Positions 1 through 11,338 of a stretch of DNA of 64,000 nt are shown piece by piece. Origin of the DNA: Gordonia bronchialis DSM 43247. GTDB lineage: Bacteria; Actinomycetota; Actinomycetes; Mycobacteriales; Mycobacteriaceae. Positions within the stretch are counted from its first letter, which is position 1. Each line of letters begins with the position of its first letter. The notes beneath the pieces are model-generated. The model was not told the origin of the DNA and did no database searches. It worked only from the letters and a program-made list of their open reading frames with translations. The stretch is taken from the NCBI RefSeq assembly GCF_000024785.1, contig NC_013441.1:2976001-3040000 (forward strand), written 5' to 3'. The position numbers and the translations under genes are program-made.

Positions 1-68
1 TGTCGGGCCGCGGCGACGAACTCGTGGACCTCGCCGACACCAACCTGTTCCGGCGCCTGTTCGACTGA
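1..68 (+). CDS. C-terminal end of an unidentified protein (partial)
   Basis: An open frame enters from the left edge and stops at a TGA at 66-68. Only the last 21 residues are present, ending in LFRRLFD. They are acidic then basic and show no recognisable motif, so no function is proposed. The gene converges on the minus-strand aroE-like gene with only 13 bases between the two stop codons. Confidence 0.5.
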   Translation, partial: SGRGDELVDLADTNLFRRLFD

Positions 69-81
69 TGGGACTGGCGAG

Positions 82-897
82 TCAGACCTCGCGGGAGAAC
101 GCAGACGCACGCGCCACCTGGTCGGCGGTGATCTCGACGCCGGTGTAGCGCTCGAACTGGCGGGCGGCCTGCAACGCGATCACCTCGGCGCCGGTGATCA
201 CCGGTGTGCCCGCACCCCGCGCGGCAATGATGAAAGGGGTCTCGGCCGGGAACGCCACCACGTCGAAGGCGGCGCGCGCGGCGGCGATCTGCTCCGCCGA
301 GAACGACAGCGCCGCCTCGTCGGCTCCGGCCATCCCGATGGGGGTCACGTTCACCAGGATGACGTCCGCGGGCGCCGGTTCGGCCACGGTGTGCTCGTAC
401 CCGTACTTCGCAGCCAGTTCGGATCCGGCCTCCTGGTTGCGGGCGAGCACGGTGAGCGTATCGAAACCCGCCCCGCGGAACGCCGCGACCACCGCTTTGG
501 CCATTCCTCCCGAACCGCGCACGACGACCGGAACGGACGGATCCAGGGAGTGCTCGGCGATCAGCTGTGCCACCGCCTCGTAGTCGGTGTTCGAGGCGAC
601 CAGCCGGCCGTCGTCGTTGACGATGGTGTTGACCGACTCGATGGCCGATGCCGACTCCTCGAGTTCGTCGACGAGCGGGATCACCGCCTCCTTGAACGGC
701 ATCGACACCGATGTGCCGCGGATACCGAGCGCCCGAACGCCACGAATCGCGCCTTCGATGTCGTCGGTGCCGAACGCCTTGTAGATGCAGTTCAGCCCGA
801 GTTCGTCATAGAGATAGTTGTGGAATCGGGTACCGATATTCGACGGTCGGCCCGACAACGAGATACACAGGGTCATGTCCTTGTTGAGAATGGGCAC
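82..897 (-). CDS. Shikimate 5-dehydrogenase-like protein (AroE/YdiB family)
   Basis: Predicted NAD(P)-dependent cytoplasmic oxidoreductase of the shikimate/quinate dehydrogenase family, 271 aa with the start chosen here. The N-terminal substrate domain carries SVSMPFKEAV, whose lysine is the family's catalytic lysine. ASNTDY holds the conserved N-T-D of the active site. The Rossmann part begins at VVVRGSGGMAKAV. The GTG at 897 is preferred because GGAG lies five bases upstream; an in-frame ATG further upstream at 1068 would translate a tandem repeat. No other shikimate genes are nearby. This short actinobacterial subtype may act on quinate or a related acid rather than serve as the main biosynthetic AroE, so the substrate is inferred only. 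Confidence 0.8.
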   Translation of the reverse strand: MPILNKDMTLCISLSGRPSNIGTRFHNYLYDELGLNCIYKAFGTDDIEGAIRGVRALGIRGTSVSMPFKEAVIPLVDELEESASAIESVNTIVNDDGRLVASNTDYEAVAQLIAEHSLDPSVPVVVRGSGGMAKAVVAAFRGAGFDTLTVLARNQEAGSELAAKYGYEHTVAEPAPADVILVNVTPIGMAGADEAALSFSAEQIAAARAAFDVVAFPAETPFIIAARGAGTPVITGAEVIALQAARQFERYTGVEITADQVARASAFSREV

Positions 898-916
898 GTC
901 GACTCCGTCTCCGTTC

Positions 917-975
917 GATGCCACTGGGTTCGAGGCCTCTGGGTTCGATGCCTCCTGGGTCCGATGCCCCTGGGC
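917..975. repeat. 15-16 bp tandem repeat upstream of the aroE-like gene
   Basis: About four degenerate copies of a unit like GATGCCACTGGGTTC follow one another. They lie just upstream of the GTG start at 897, between it and the divergent SRPBCC gene. Confidence 0.6.
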
Positions 976-1021
976 GAGGCTCGGCGCGGCCAACGATACG
1001 CGACCGTGAAAGGCACAGCGC

Positions 1022-1426
1022 ATGATCAGCAGACACATCTCGGTCGTCATCCCCGGCGTCGAGGCCACCGAGGTCTATCGCTTCGCCGCCGACCCCGACA
1101 ATCTGCCGCGCTGGGCGGCGGGGCTCGCCAGCGGTGTACGCCGCGTCGGTGACGAGCTGATCGCCGACTCGCCGATGGGCGCGGTCACGGTGCGCTTTGC
1201 CGAGCCCAACCCGTTCGGGGTCCTCGACCATCAGGTCAGGCTGCCCGACGGCAGCGTCGTCGACAATCCGGTGCGGGTGCTCGCGCATCCGGAGGGGTCG
1301 GAGGTGCTGTTCACCGTGCGGCAGGGTGACGCTTCCGACGATGCGTTCGACGCCGATTGCGCCGCGGTGCTGGCCGATCTGAATCGGCTCCGGACACTGG
1401 TCATGCCGGCTGCCCCATCGCGGTGA
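1022..1426 (+). CDS. SRPBCC-family small ligand-binding protein
   Basis: 134 aa, the length of a single START/polyketide-cyclase-like (SRPBCC) domain. It has the typical beginning with a helix after the first strand (VYRFAADPDNLPRWAAGLA) and later strands such as VTVRFAEPNPFGVLDHQV. A helical C-terminus (ADLNRLRTLV) would close the hydrophobic pocket. No catalytic residues can be assigned, so the ligand is unknown. The gene is divergent from the aroE-like gene, and its stop codon lies in the first unit of a tandem repeat. Family assignment is from fold-level pattern; function is not inferred. Confidence 0.7.
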   Translation: MISRHISVVIPGVEATEVYRFAADPDNLPRWAAGLASGVRRVGDELIADSPMGAVTVRFAEPNPFGVLDHQVRLPDGSVVDNPVRVLAHPEGSEVLFTVRQGDASDDAFDADCAAVLADLNRLRTLVMPAAPSR

Positions 1427-1507
1427 CCCACCCTCGTCCGCGCGGCCACGCTGACCCCCGCCCGACCGGCCACGCTGACCCACCCCCGACCGCCCGTGAT
1501 GACCCAG
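1425..1507. repeat. 24-28 bp GC-rich tandem repeat
   Basis: Three consecutive units begin with GACCC: 1425-1452, 1453-1476 and 1477-1500. A partial fourth follows. The units share the core CGGCCACGCT or its variant. They fill most of the gap before the pyruvyl transferase gene. Confidence 0.6.
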
Positions 1508-1545
1508 CGGTGCGCGCGAGGTCCCGCGCACCGTAATCTCAGCGC

Positions 1546-2856
1546 ATGTCGATCCCCGAACTCGCGTGGCGGGCCGGCGGTGCCGCCGCACGCCGGGCCA
1601 CCGATTCTTCTCTGGCACGGTCGCTCGGTATCGGTGAGGTCATCTATCTCGTCGCGCCGACCGGTTATCCCAACTACGGCGACGAACTCATCGCTCGCAC
1701 GTGGCTGCGATACCTGGCACGCGTACGTCCACGCACCACCGTGGTGCTCGACAGCCACTCGCCCGGACAGGCCTCCCTGCTACTGCGCGACGCGCATCCG
1801 AAAGTCATCTTCACCAACACGCTCTGGCAACTCACCGAATTCGCCGCAAATGCGCCGGCGAGCGACGACGAGCACAAGCCGGACCCCACGCGGCCGTGGG
1901 AGTGGGTGGCCCGGACGGCCGCCGATCCGGGCCGGGCGCCACGCCTGAGCGAGGGCATCGAGATCCTCAATCGGGCGTCGACGATCCATCTGCTCGGCGG
2001 CGGATATGTGAACAGTGTGTGGCCGCACCATGTTTCACCTGTCAGCGCGATCGCGGCGGTGGCCCGCCAGACCGGCGCCGCCGCGGTGGCGAGCGGCCAG
2101 GGACTCATCCCGCGACTCGACGAGCCGGGCTGGACCGCACTGCTCGACGCGGCCCGGGACTTCACCGTCTTCGACGTCCGCGATACCGCCTCCGCCGATG
2201 CCCTGGCCGGGGCACCCGGTGTCGGGGCAAGCGCCTCGGGCGACGACGCCTGGTTGGCGTTGCATCGGCCGGTCTCGGAGCTCTACCGCCGGATCGGGAC
2301 ACGTAGCCCCGGCCGCGGCGTGGTGCTCTGCCTGCAATCGGATCTGACCGACCAGTTCCGCGGGCCGGCCTCCACCGGTGTCGAGGCGCTCACCGACTTC
2401 GTCCGATCCACGCTCGACGCCTGGGACGTCCCGGGTTCCGATGTGACTGTCGTCGAAGGCATTCCCGGACACGATTACGAGGTTCCCCACCGGCTGGGTT
2501 CGCGTCTCGACGGTGCGGCCGTCATCCCGTTCCGGGAACTGTGGCGCCACGGATTGCCGGCCGGAAAGGCGAACACCTGGATCACCACCCGATTCCATCC
2601 GCACCTGATGGCCGCTGCCGCAGGCGATTCGGGAATCGCTATCGTTCCGATGCCGGTGTACTACTCCACCAAGCACCGCTCGCTGCTCGATGCCGGGTCG
2701 GCGTGGACCCTCGTAGAAGGTGGCGACACCATTCCGGACCGGCCGGCCGCGGGCGGGTTCTCCCCCACCGCCCGCCGTCGCGCCATCGACGCCAAACTGG
2801 CTCTGGCACAACGCGTGTACCCCGACACCCGCCTGCGGTCGTTGCGGCGGGGCTGA
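1546..2856 (+). CDS. Polysaccharide pyruvyl transferase family protein
   Basis: 436 aa. After a short N-terminal helix comes VAPTGYPNYGDELIARTWLR, the N-Y-G-D-E-L motif that opens polysaccharide pyruvyl transferases (CsaB/WcaK type). These enzymes move pyruvate from phosphoenolpyruvate to a sugar of a surface glycan. Further family features are IHLLGGGYVN (about 146-155), a central GQGLIPRLD loop, and a C-terminal TRFHPHLMAAAAG segment (about 350) that matches the conserved R-x-H region. No signal peptide is seen, so the enzyme should act in the cytoplasm. It has no glycosyltransferase or export neighbours, so its acceptor is unknown. TAATCT at 1534-1539 ends six bases before the ATG, and no clear ribosome site is visible, so a leaderless transcript is possible. 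Confidence 0.85.
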   Translation: MSIPELAWRAGGAAARRATDSSLARSLGIGEVIYLVAPTGYPNYGDELIARTWLRYLARVRPRTTVVLDSHSPGQASLLLRDAHPKVIFTNTLWQLTEFAANAPASDDEHKPDPTRPWEWVARTAADPGRAPRLSEGIEILNRASTIHLLGGGYVNSVWPHHVSPVSAIAAVARQTGAAAVASGQGLIPRLDEPGWTALLDAARDFTVFDVRDTASADALAGAPGVGASASGDDAWLALHRPVSELYRRIGTRSPGRGVVLCLQSDLTDQFRGPASTGVEALTDFVRSTLDAWDVPGSDVTVVEGIPGHDYEVPHRLGSRLDGAAVIPFRELWRHGLPAGKANTWITTRFHPHLMAAAAGDSGIAIVPMPVYYSTKHRSLLDAGSAWTLVEGGDTIPDRPAAGGFSPTARRRAIDAKLALAQRVYPDTRLRSLRRG

Positions 2857-2907
2857 CATCGTCGCGTCGGGCCCGATCCCGACGGATGCGGGCATGCCAG
2901 TGACCCG

Positions 2908-3924
2908 TCACCGAGGCCATCCCAGCGCCGGGCCCAGTCGCTCCGCGATGTCGGTGACGATCTGGATGTAGTCGGATTCGTCGAAGCTGAACGGAAGCGC
3001 GAACGCCACCTCGCCGGCCCGCTGAAAGCCGGTATGCGCGTACAGCCGCTCGGCGAGCTGATCGGAGGGACCCACATAGTCGGGCGAGAAGAGCATGCCC
3101 CGCGGCCCCTGCGGGGTGCGTGTGCGGGCCAGTCTGGACTCGGCGTAGGCCTCGTACTTGCGGACCTGCTCGGGGGTCGCGCGATCGGTGGGGATCACCA
3201 CCAACCCCTGGGACACCCGCGCTCGCGTCGGATCCGGGTGGTGGGCCAGATATTCGTCGATGTGCTCACCCTGGATCGTCGCGAAGTCCCGCGACTCGGT
3301 GCCTTCGATGGTCACCACCGACGACGTCAGATAGTTGATCCCCTGCTGTCCCGCCCATCGTGCCGAACTCCGGCCCCCGCCGTACCAGACACGGCCGGCC
3401 AGCCCGGGCGAATGTGGCTGGACCCGCCGCGAGAAGGACTCGATTCCGACGGTGCCCTCGAAGGAACTGACCGGGACACCCCGCAGGTGGTCCAGCAGAC
3501 GCGCCACCCTGTCCTTGGAGAAGTTCTCGACGTCGTGGGTCTCGGGGTACAGAGCGAGCTTGAAATCGTCGTAGCGCATCGGAACGCCCACCGAGACACC
3601 CGGATTGAGGCGCCCATCGCTCAGCACGTCGACGGTCGCGAGGTCCTCGGCGAGACGCAACGGATTCTCCAGCCCGAGCGGGATGACGGCGGTGCCGAGC
3701 TCGATGCGGCTGGTCCGGACGGCGGCCGCAGCCAGAACCGCGACCGGCGAGGAGATCCCGAACTGCAGATGACGATGACGTACCCAGACCGAGTCGAAGC
3801 CGAGATCCTCGGCGCGTTCGATCATGCGCAGAGTTTCCAGATGGCCGTCCCGCGGATGGTCTTCGGAGAATCGGCCGATGGTCAGGAAGCCGAGTTTGTG
3901 GAGCGGTTCACCGCGGCGTGGCAT
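2908..3924 (-). CDS. LLM-class (luciferase-like) flavin-dependent oxidoreductase
   Basis: 338 aa, typical for a single-domain bacterial luciferase-like monooxygenase. Recognisable pieces are the N-terminal LGFLTIGRF strand, the helix MIERAEDLGFDSVWVRHRHL, the stretch ELGTAVIPLGLENPLRLAEDLATVDVLSDGR split over two conserved blocks, and the VWYGGGRSSARWAGQQGINYL nucleotide region. Such enzymes use F420H2 or FMNH2; which one cannot be decided from sequence. It lies 24 bases downstream of the beta-glucosidase on the same strand and may be co-transcribed with it. The natural substrate is unknown. Confidence 0.85.
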   Translation of the reverse strand: MPRRGEPLHKLGFLTIGRFSEDHPRDGHLETLRMIERAEDLGFDSVWVRHRHLQFGISSPVAVLAAAAVRTSRIELGTAVIPLGLENPLRLAEDLATVDVLSDGRLNPGVSVGVPMRYDDFKLALYPETHDVENFSKDRVARLLDHLRGVPVSSFEGTVGIESFSRRVQPHSPGLAGRVWYGGGRSSARWAGQQGINYLTSSVVTIEGTESRDFATIQGEHIDEYLAHHPDPTRARVSQGLVVIPTDRATPEQVRKYEAYAESRLARTRTPQGPRGMLFSPDYVGPSDQLAERLYAHTGFQRAGEVAFALPFSFDESDYIQIVTDIAERLGPALGWPR

Positions 3925-3948
3925 ACCCGTAGTGTCGCACCGCAGGCG

Positions 3949-6449
<2,501 letters not shown>

Positions 6450-6542
6450 GATCGTCTCGATTCACTGGGTGCATGCAGTGGCCCGACCGACCGATGATAG
6501 GCCCGGCAATCCGGAGTGCGGGGCTGATCCGGCCAGATACCG

Positions 6543-7394
6543 ATGCTGGTGTCCGAAGACACCCAACGTACCCTCGGTGACGTGGTTGATTTCGCATACG
6601 TCATCGCCGGTTCCGAGGCCACCGGGGGCGCCGGTCTGCAGGCAGACCTGAAAACCTTCCAGGAACTCGGTGTCTACGGGGTCGGCACCATCACGTGCAT
6701 CGTGTCCTTTGATCCCCAGCACGGGTGGACGCACCGCTTCGTCCCGATCGAGCCGACGGTGATCGCCGACCAGATCGAGGCGGCCACCGCCACCCACGAC
6801 CTCGATGTCGTGAAGGTCGGCATGCTGGGTACCCCGGACACCATCGACGTGGTCGCTGATGCGCTGGCGGCCCGCAGCTGGCGGCACGTGGTCCTCGACC
6901 CGGTTCTCATCTGCAAGGGCCAGGAGCCGGGCGCGGCCCTCGACACCGACACCGCGCTGCGGGAGAAGGTCCTGCCGCTCGCAACCGTCGTAACGCCCAA
7001 TCTCTTCGAGACGAAGACGCTGGCCGGTGTCGACGAGATCACCACCGTCGATCAGCTCGCCGACGCCGCCCGCCGGATCGCCGATCTCGGTCCGCGGTAC
7101 GTGATCGCCAAGGGCGGGGTGGATCTCCCCGGTGACGACGCCGTGGACGTGTTGTTCGACGGCGACGAGGTGACGGTCCTGCGTGCCCCCAAGGTGGGGA
7201 CCGAACGCGTCTCCGGCGCCGGATGCACGCTGGCCGCCGCGATCACCGCCGAACTCGCCAAGGGGGTGGTTGTCGCCGATGCGGTTGCCTTCGCCAAGGA
7301 CTTCACCACCGCCGCCATCGCCGGACGCGTCGCGGCGCACACCCCCTTCGACACGGTCTGGCAGGGCGCCTACGTCGATCAGCTCGATCCCTGA
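6543..7394 (+). CDS. Pyridoxine/pyridoxal kinase or HMP kinase (PdxK/ThiD-type ribokinase fold)
   Basis: About 283 aa. IAGSEATGGAGLQADLKTFQ is the ThiD/PdxK signature. TCIVSFDPQHGW, DPVLICKGQEPG and VVTPNLFETKTLAG follow the layout of Gram-positive PdxK proteins of this fold. SGAGCTLAAAI near the C-terminus carries the G-A-G-C anion hole with the catalytic residue region. It would phosphorylate pyridoxal or hydroxymethylpyrimidine with ATP in the cytoplasm, feeding PLP or thiamine supply. The long conserved block around CKG favours pyridoxal kinase over classic ThiD, but this is not decisive. The start is uncertain: ATG 6543, GTG 6549 and a GTG near 6582 are all possible. No thiamine genes are nearby. 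Confidence 0.8.
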   Translation: MLVSEDTQRTLGDVVDFAYVIAGSEATGGAGLQADLKTFQELGVYGVGTITCIVSFDPQHGWTHRFVPIEPTVIADQIEAATATHDLDVVKVGMLGTPDTIDVVADALAARSWRHVVLDPVLICKGQEPGAALDTDTALREKVLPLATVVTPNLFETKTLAGVDEITTVDQLADAARRIADLGPRYVIAKGGVDLPGDDAVDVLFDGDEVTVLRAPKVGTERVSGAGCTLAAAITAELAKGVVVADAVAFAKDFTTAAIAGRVAAHTPFDTVWQGAYVDQLDP

Positions 7395-7529
7395 GAACGT
7401 GCGGTCCGGCCGGGTCGGACGCCTGCCGGATCGGACGCCGGATTCGGCCGATTCCACCGCTGCCGGTGCCGCTCGTTGCGATAATCGATCCGTGGTCGAC
7501 CCCGCTCTCCTCGAGAACCCACCGGCTCA

Positions 7530-8561
7530 GTGGATGTGACAGCCCCCGTCGTCATCGACGGGTTGAGCTATGTCGCGCACGACGACCCCGCCATGCCCAT
7601 GTATCGGGTGATAGCCAATAACCGGCAGCCCGTGGCCCTGCGTGACCTGATGATCGCGCCGGTACGCAGCGGTTACATCGGCGACGGGCATCAACCCGAT
7701 CCCTCGCTGGTGCCCGCGTCCGGTGCGACGGCGGTGCCCGACGTGCAGGTGACAACGGTGTACATCCCCGTCCGGGACGGGGTCGCCCGCTGCGAGCTGT
7801 ACCGTCCGGCGGGGATCGACCCCGACGAATTGCTACCCGTGGTGGTCTACTAACACGGTGGCGGATTCACGGTCGGCTCGTCCGACGACTGCGACTTCCT
7901 GACCCGCAAGATCGCCCATCTCAATCGTGCACTGGTGATCTCGGCGAATTACCGGTCGGCTCCGGAGTTTCCGTTCCCGGTACCGCTCGACGATGCCTAC
8001 GACGTTCTGCGCTGGGTGTTCGACAACGCCTCGCGGGTCGGCGGCGATGCCCACTTCGTGGCGGTGGCCGGCGATTCGGCCGGGTCGAACTTCGCCGCAG
8101 CATTGCCGTTGCGCTGCAAGGATGATGGCGTGCGTCGGCCCGATGCGGTGGTCCTGCTCGGGGCGATGGTCGACTTTCGTTTCGAGCGCTGGCCGTCGTT
8201 CGTCGAACAGGCCCCGCGCGGCATCGTCTACGACACCGCCTTCACCGGTTTCATCCGCGGCGCGTATCTGCCGACGACACCGTGGGATCACCCCTACGCG
8301 AGTCCCATCGACGGTGATCTCGCCGGTTATCCGCCGACCGTGATAGCCACCGGCACCCACGATCCCATCATCGACTCGGCGCGAGCCTTTGCCGACCGAC
8401 TCGACCAGGCCGGTACATCCGTGACGTCGTACTTCCCGGCCGGAATGCCGCACGGGTTCTACTTCTTCCCAGCTGTGCACCCGGAGGAGGACGTGGCATA
8501 CCGGATCGTCGCCGACGCATTGGCACCGTTGATCGGCGCCGCGACGGGCGCAGACGCCTGA
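7530..8561 (+). pseudogene. Alpha/beta-hydrolase (HSL/lipase type) interrupted by an in-frame stop
   Basis: One frame encodes a complete hormone-sensitive-lipase-like esterase except for a TAA at 7851-7853. The stop falls between LLPVVVY and HGGGFTVGSS, exactly before the H-G-G-G oxyanion-hole motif, where family members usually have an aromatic residue. A single base change from a Tyr codon would create it. Downstream parts are intact: GDSAGSNFA (nucleophile), GTHDPIID (acid) and GMPHGFYFF (histidine). A second lesion is possible at the 5' end. A GTG at 7492 starts a short peptide, MVDPALLENPPAQW, that stops at the point where the main frame begins, as if four bases of a TGGA-type repeat had been lost. 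Translation re-start downstream would lack the oxyanion hole. Confidence 0.75.
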
Positions 8562-8647
8562 CCGGCGTCGCTGCCGTCCGAGGCCGCGAGTGGTACTCGT
8601 GGAAGAAGGGGTGCGCACCAGCCGACCACGACAGAAGGGGCATGGAC

Positions 8648-10021
8648 ATGGCCATCGCCACCATCGATCCGACCACCGGCACGACCATTCGCGAATTCGA
8701 CTCGCTCACCGAGGACGAGGTCGACGCGGCCCTCGATCGAGCGGCGCGATGTTTCACCGACTACCGCAAGACGACCTTCGAGCAGCGCGCCGGATGGTTA
8801 CGCGCCACCGCGGATCTGCTCGAGGCCGAGGCCGACACGGTCGCGGCCATGATGACTCAGGAGATGGGCAAGACCCTGGCCGCTGCGAAGGCCGAAACCC
8901 TCAAGTGCGCCCGCGCATTTCGGCACTACGCCGAGCACGGTGCCGCGATGCTCGCCGACGAGCCCGCCGATGCCGACGCCGTGGGCGCGAGCAAGGCCTA
9001 CATGCGATATCAGCCCCTCGGCGTGGTACTTGCGGTGATGCCGTGGAACTTCCCGTTGTGGCAGGCCGTCCGGTTCATCGCACCGGCCCTGATGGCCGGT
9101 AACGTCGGTGTCCTCAAACACGCGTCCAACGTCCCGCAGTCCGCGCTCTACATCTCAGATGTGCTGCGCCGTGCGGGATTTCCGGACGGCTGTTTTCAGA
9201 CCTTGCTCATCGGGTCGTCGATGGTCGAGGCGATCGTGCGCGATCCGCGGGTAGTGGCCGCCACCCTGACCGGCAGCGAGCCGGCGGGCCGCGCGGTGGC
9301 CGCTGTGGCCGGTGACGAGGTCAAACACACCGTGCTCGAACTCGGCGGGAGCGACCCGTTCATCGTCATGCCCAGCGCGGATATCGCTGCGGCCGCCAAG
9401 ACCGCCGTCACCGCCAGGGTGCAGAACAACGGCCAATCCTGCATCGCGGCAAAGCGATTCATCGTTCATACCGACGTGTACGACGAATTCACCGCAGCAT
9501 TCGTCGACGGATTTCGGGAGCTCGTCGTCGGCGATCCCACAGACGAGGCAACCGATGTCGGCCCGCTGGCCACCGAACAGGGACGTGACGATCTCGAGAA
9601 GCTCGTCGACGGCGCAGTCGCCGACGGTGCCACCGTGTTGATCGGCGGCCACCGCATCGACCGGCCCGGATGGTTCTACGAGCCCACCGTAATCGCCGAC
9701 ATCACCCCGGATATGGAGTTGTACTCGGCCGAGGCCTTCGGGCCGGTGGCCGCGCTCTATCGGGTCGATGACATCGACGCCGCGATCACCCTCGCCAACG
9801 ACTCCACCTTCGGCCTGGGCGGCAATGCGTGGACCACCGACGCCGGCGAACAGGACCGCTTCATCGACGAGATCGAATCCGGGCAGGTGTTCATCAACGG
9901 AATGACCACCTCATACCCGGAACTCGGTTTCGGCGGGGTCAAGCGATCCGGTTACGGGCGCGAACTCACCGCTCACGGCATCCGCGAGTTCTGCAACATC
10001 AAGACGGTGTGGATCGCCTGA
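8648..10021 (+). CDS. gabD: NAD(P)-dependent succinate-semialdehyde dehydrogenase-like aldehyde dehydrogenase
   Basis: 457 aa aldehyde dehydrogenase superfamily member of the GabD1 type. The N-terminal NAD domain contains VLAVMPWNFPLWQAVRF and TLTGSEPAGRAVA. The catalytic glutamate lies in LELGGSDPFIV, and the nucleophile is the cysteine of NNGQSCIAAKRFIV. The C-terminal GGVKRSGYGRELTAHGI is typical of the family. It would oxidise succinate semialdehyde to succinate. ATG 8648 is chosen because AAGGGG lies seven bases upstream; ATG 8642 almost touches that site. It stops one base before the stop codon of the convergent deazaflavin-type reductase. The exact substrate is inferred from similarity. 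Confidence 0.88.
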   Translation: MAIATIDPTTGTTIREFDSLTEDEVDAALDRAARCFTDYRKTTFEQRAGWLRATADLLEAEADTVAAMMTQEMGKTLAAAKAETLKCARAFRHYAEHGAAMLADEPADADAVGASKAYMRYQPLGVVLAVMPWNFPLWQAVRFIAPALMAGNVGVLKHASNVPQSALYISDVLRRAGFPDGCFQTLLIGSSMVEAIVRDPRVVAATLTGSEPAGRAVAAVAGDEVKHTVLELGGSDPFIVMPSADIAAAAKTAVTARVQNNGQSCIAAKRFIVHTDVYDEFTAAFVDGFRELVVGDPTDEATDVGPLATEQGRDDLEKLVDGAVADGATVLIGGHRIDRPGWFYEPTVIADITPDMELYSAEAFGPVAALYRVDDIDAAITLANDSTFGLGGNAWTTDAGEQDRFIDEIESGQVFINGMTTSYPELGFGGVKRSGYGRELTAHGIREFCNIKTVWIA

Positions 10022-10444
10022 TCACTCGAGGACGAAAACCGGGATCTGCCGATCGGTCTTGGTCTGATACTCCCCGTAGGGCGGGAAGGCGGCGACCGCG
10101 AGCTCCCACCAGTGCGCCCGCTCGTCCCCGTCGACCTCGCGGGCGGTGAGTTCGACGACGCTATCGCCGTCCTGCACGGTGACCTGCGGGTGAGCCTTCA
10201 CGTTGTGATACCAGGCTGGATGCTCGGGTGCGCCGCCCTTGGAGGCGACCATGGCGTATTTGCCGTTCTCCTCGACCCGCATCAGCGGTACATAGCGCTT
10301 CTTGCCGGATTTCGCGCCGGTCGTCGTGAACAGGACGATCGGACGGTCGAGCACCTGAACGCCGTCGGTGGTGCCCTGTTCCAGGATCTTTGCGGTCTGG
10401 TCACGTACCCAGTCGGTCGGGCTCAGTTCTGGTTGATCACTCAT
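10022..10444 (-). CDS. Nitroreductase/deazaflavin-dependent oxidoreductase (DDN-like)
   Basis: 140 aa, the normal size of the split-barrel F420-binding DDN family. Characteristic pieces are [21 protein letters not shown] (strands around the cofactor phosphate), [19 protein letters not shown] and [10 protein letters not shown]. Members reduce substrates with F420H2 in the cytoplasm or at the membrane face. In M. tuberculosis one activates nitroimidazole prodrugs. The ATG at 10444 (MSDQPELSP) fits the family better than the longer frame. The gene converges with gabD and lies head-to-head with the decayed exporter fragment, whose missing 5' part would have covered this start. Confidence 0.82.
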   Translation of the reverse strand: MSDQPELSPTDWVRDQTAKILEQGTTDGVQVLDRPIVLFTTTGAKSGKKRYVPLMRVEENGKYAMVASKGGAPEHPAWYHNVKAHPQVTVQDGDSVVELTAREVDGDERAHWWELAVAAFPPYGEYQTKTDRQIPVFVLE

Positions 10445-10498
10445 GTCGGTAGCCAACACGGCGCAGCGGTGGCGTATTTCCCGACTCGGTGAGAGAGC

Positions 10499-11338
10499 CG
10501 AGATCAAGACGTTCAGAACGCCGTCGACTATCGCGATCTCGGGACGGGGACGAGTGGGGCGACGTTCTTCCGCACCATCGGGTCATCGGTCGGTGTGGCC
10601 GTCTTCGGCGCCGTCTTCAACAGCCAACTCGATTCCCACCTGTCCGCCGGCGTCCCGCCCGCGGCGGTCGGGCCGTGCTCGGCGGAAGTGCTCGAGGCCT
10701 CCACGCTGAGCCTGCCCTCGTGCCCGCCGGTCGTCCAATCACGGTTGGACGGCTTCACCGACGCCTTTCAGACCGTGTTCCTCGTCGCGGTCCCCATCGG
10801 GCTCCTCGCCTTCGGCCTCTCGTGGTTGCTACCCGAGGTCGAGTTGCGCACCGTCACCCGCATTCCCGAACCCAGCGAATCCTTCGGAATACCTTCTGCA
10901 CGAACATCTCTGGAGGAGTTGCGGTTGCAGGTCTGGCGCACGCTGGGCCGAAGACCGACTGCGCATCTGGGAGATGGTCGTCGCCACCGCCGGCAGTCCG
11001 CTGTCCCGCGGGGAGGCGTGGATGGTCAGCCGGGTGGCCGAGGAGACGACGCGGGATTTCGCCACCATGGTCTCGGTGTCCGGCACACCGCTGCCCATCG
11101 TCGAAGACACCGCCGAGAGGCTCGCGGCCGCGGCATGGTGACCATCGACGGCGGAATCGCGAGGATCACGTCGGCCGGGAGCGCAGAGGCGGATCGTCTC
11201 CTCGAGGCCCAACGCGAGCGGCTACGCACGTTCGTCGCGGACTATCCGGGCAGCAACGAAGCCGACGTGGACGAGATACTCGACGAGATCGCCCGACGTC
11301 TGCACGATGAGGTGCCCACCGGACTCGACGTTCGGTAG
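10499..11338 (+). pseudogene. 3' remnant of a DHA2-family MFS multidrug exporter with two frameshifts
   Basis: Translation from 10508 gives [16 protein letters not shown] and GVAVFGAVFNSQL, the hallmark segment before the last membrane helices of 14-helix drug exporters. A final helix follows (VFLVAVPIGLLAFGLSWLLP). About the first three quarters of the gene are missing. Near 10946-10950 the frame must shift to read EDRLRIWEMVVATAG and VSRVAEETTRDFATMVSV. Near 11128-11133 it must shift back to read RGMVTIDGGIARIT to the end. The two indels cancel, so the frame stays open while about 180 bases are read out of phase. The C-terminal region looks like a small winged-helix-like extension found on some actinobacterial exporters (from memory). 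Confidence 0.72.

Noticed and set aside
7492..7539. Separate small gene MVDPALLENPPAQW
   Set aside because: It ends exactly where the esterase frame begins and looks like its displaced N-terminus rather than an independent peptide.
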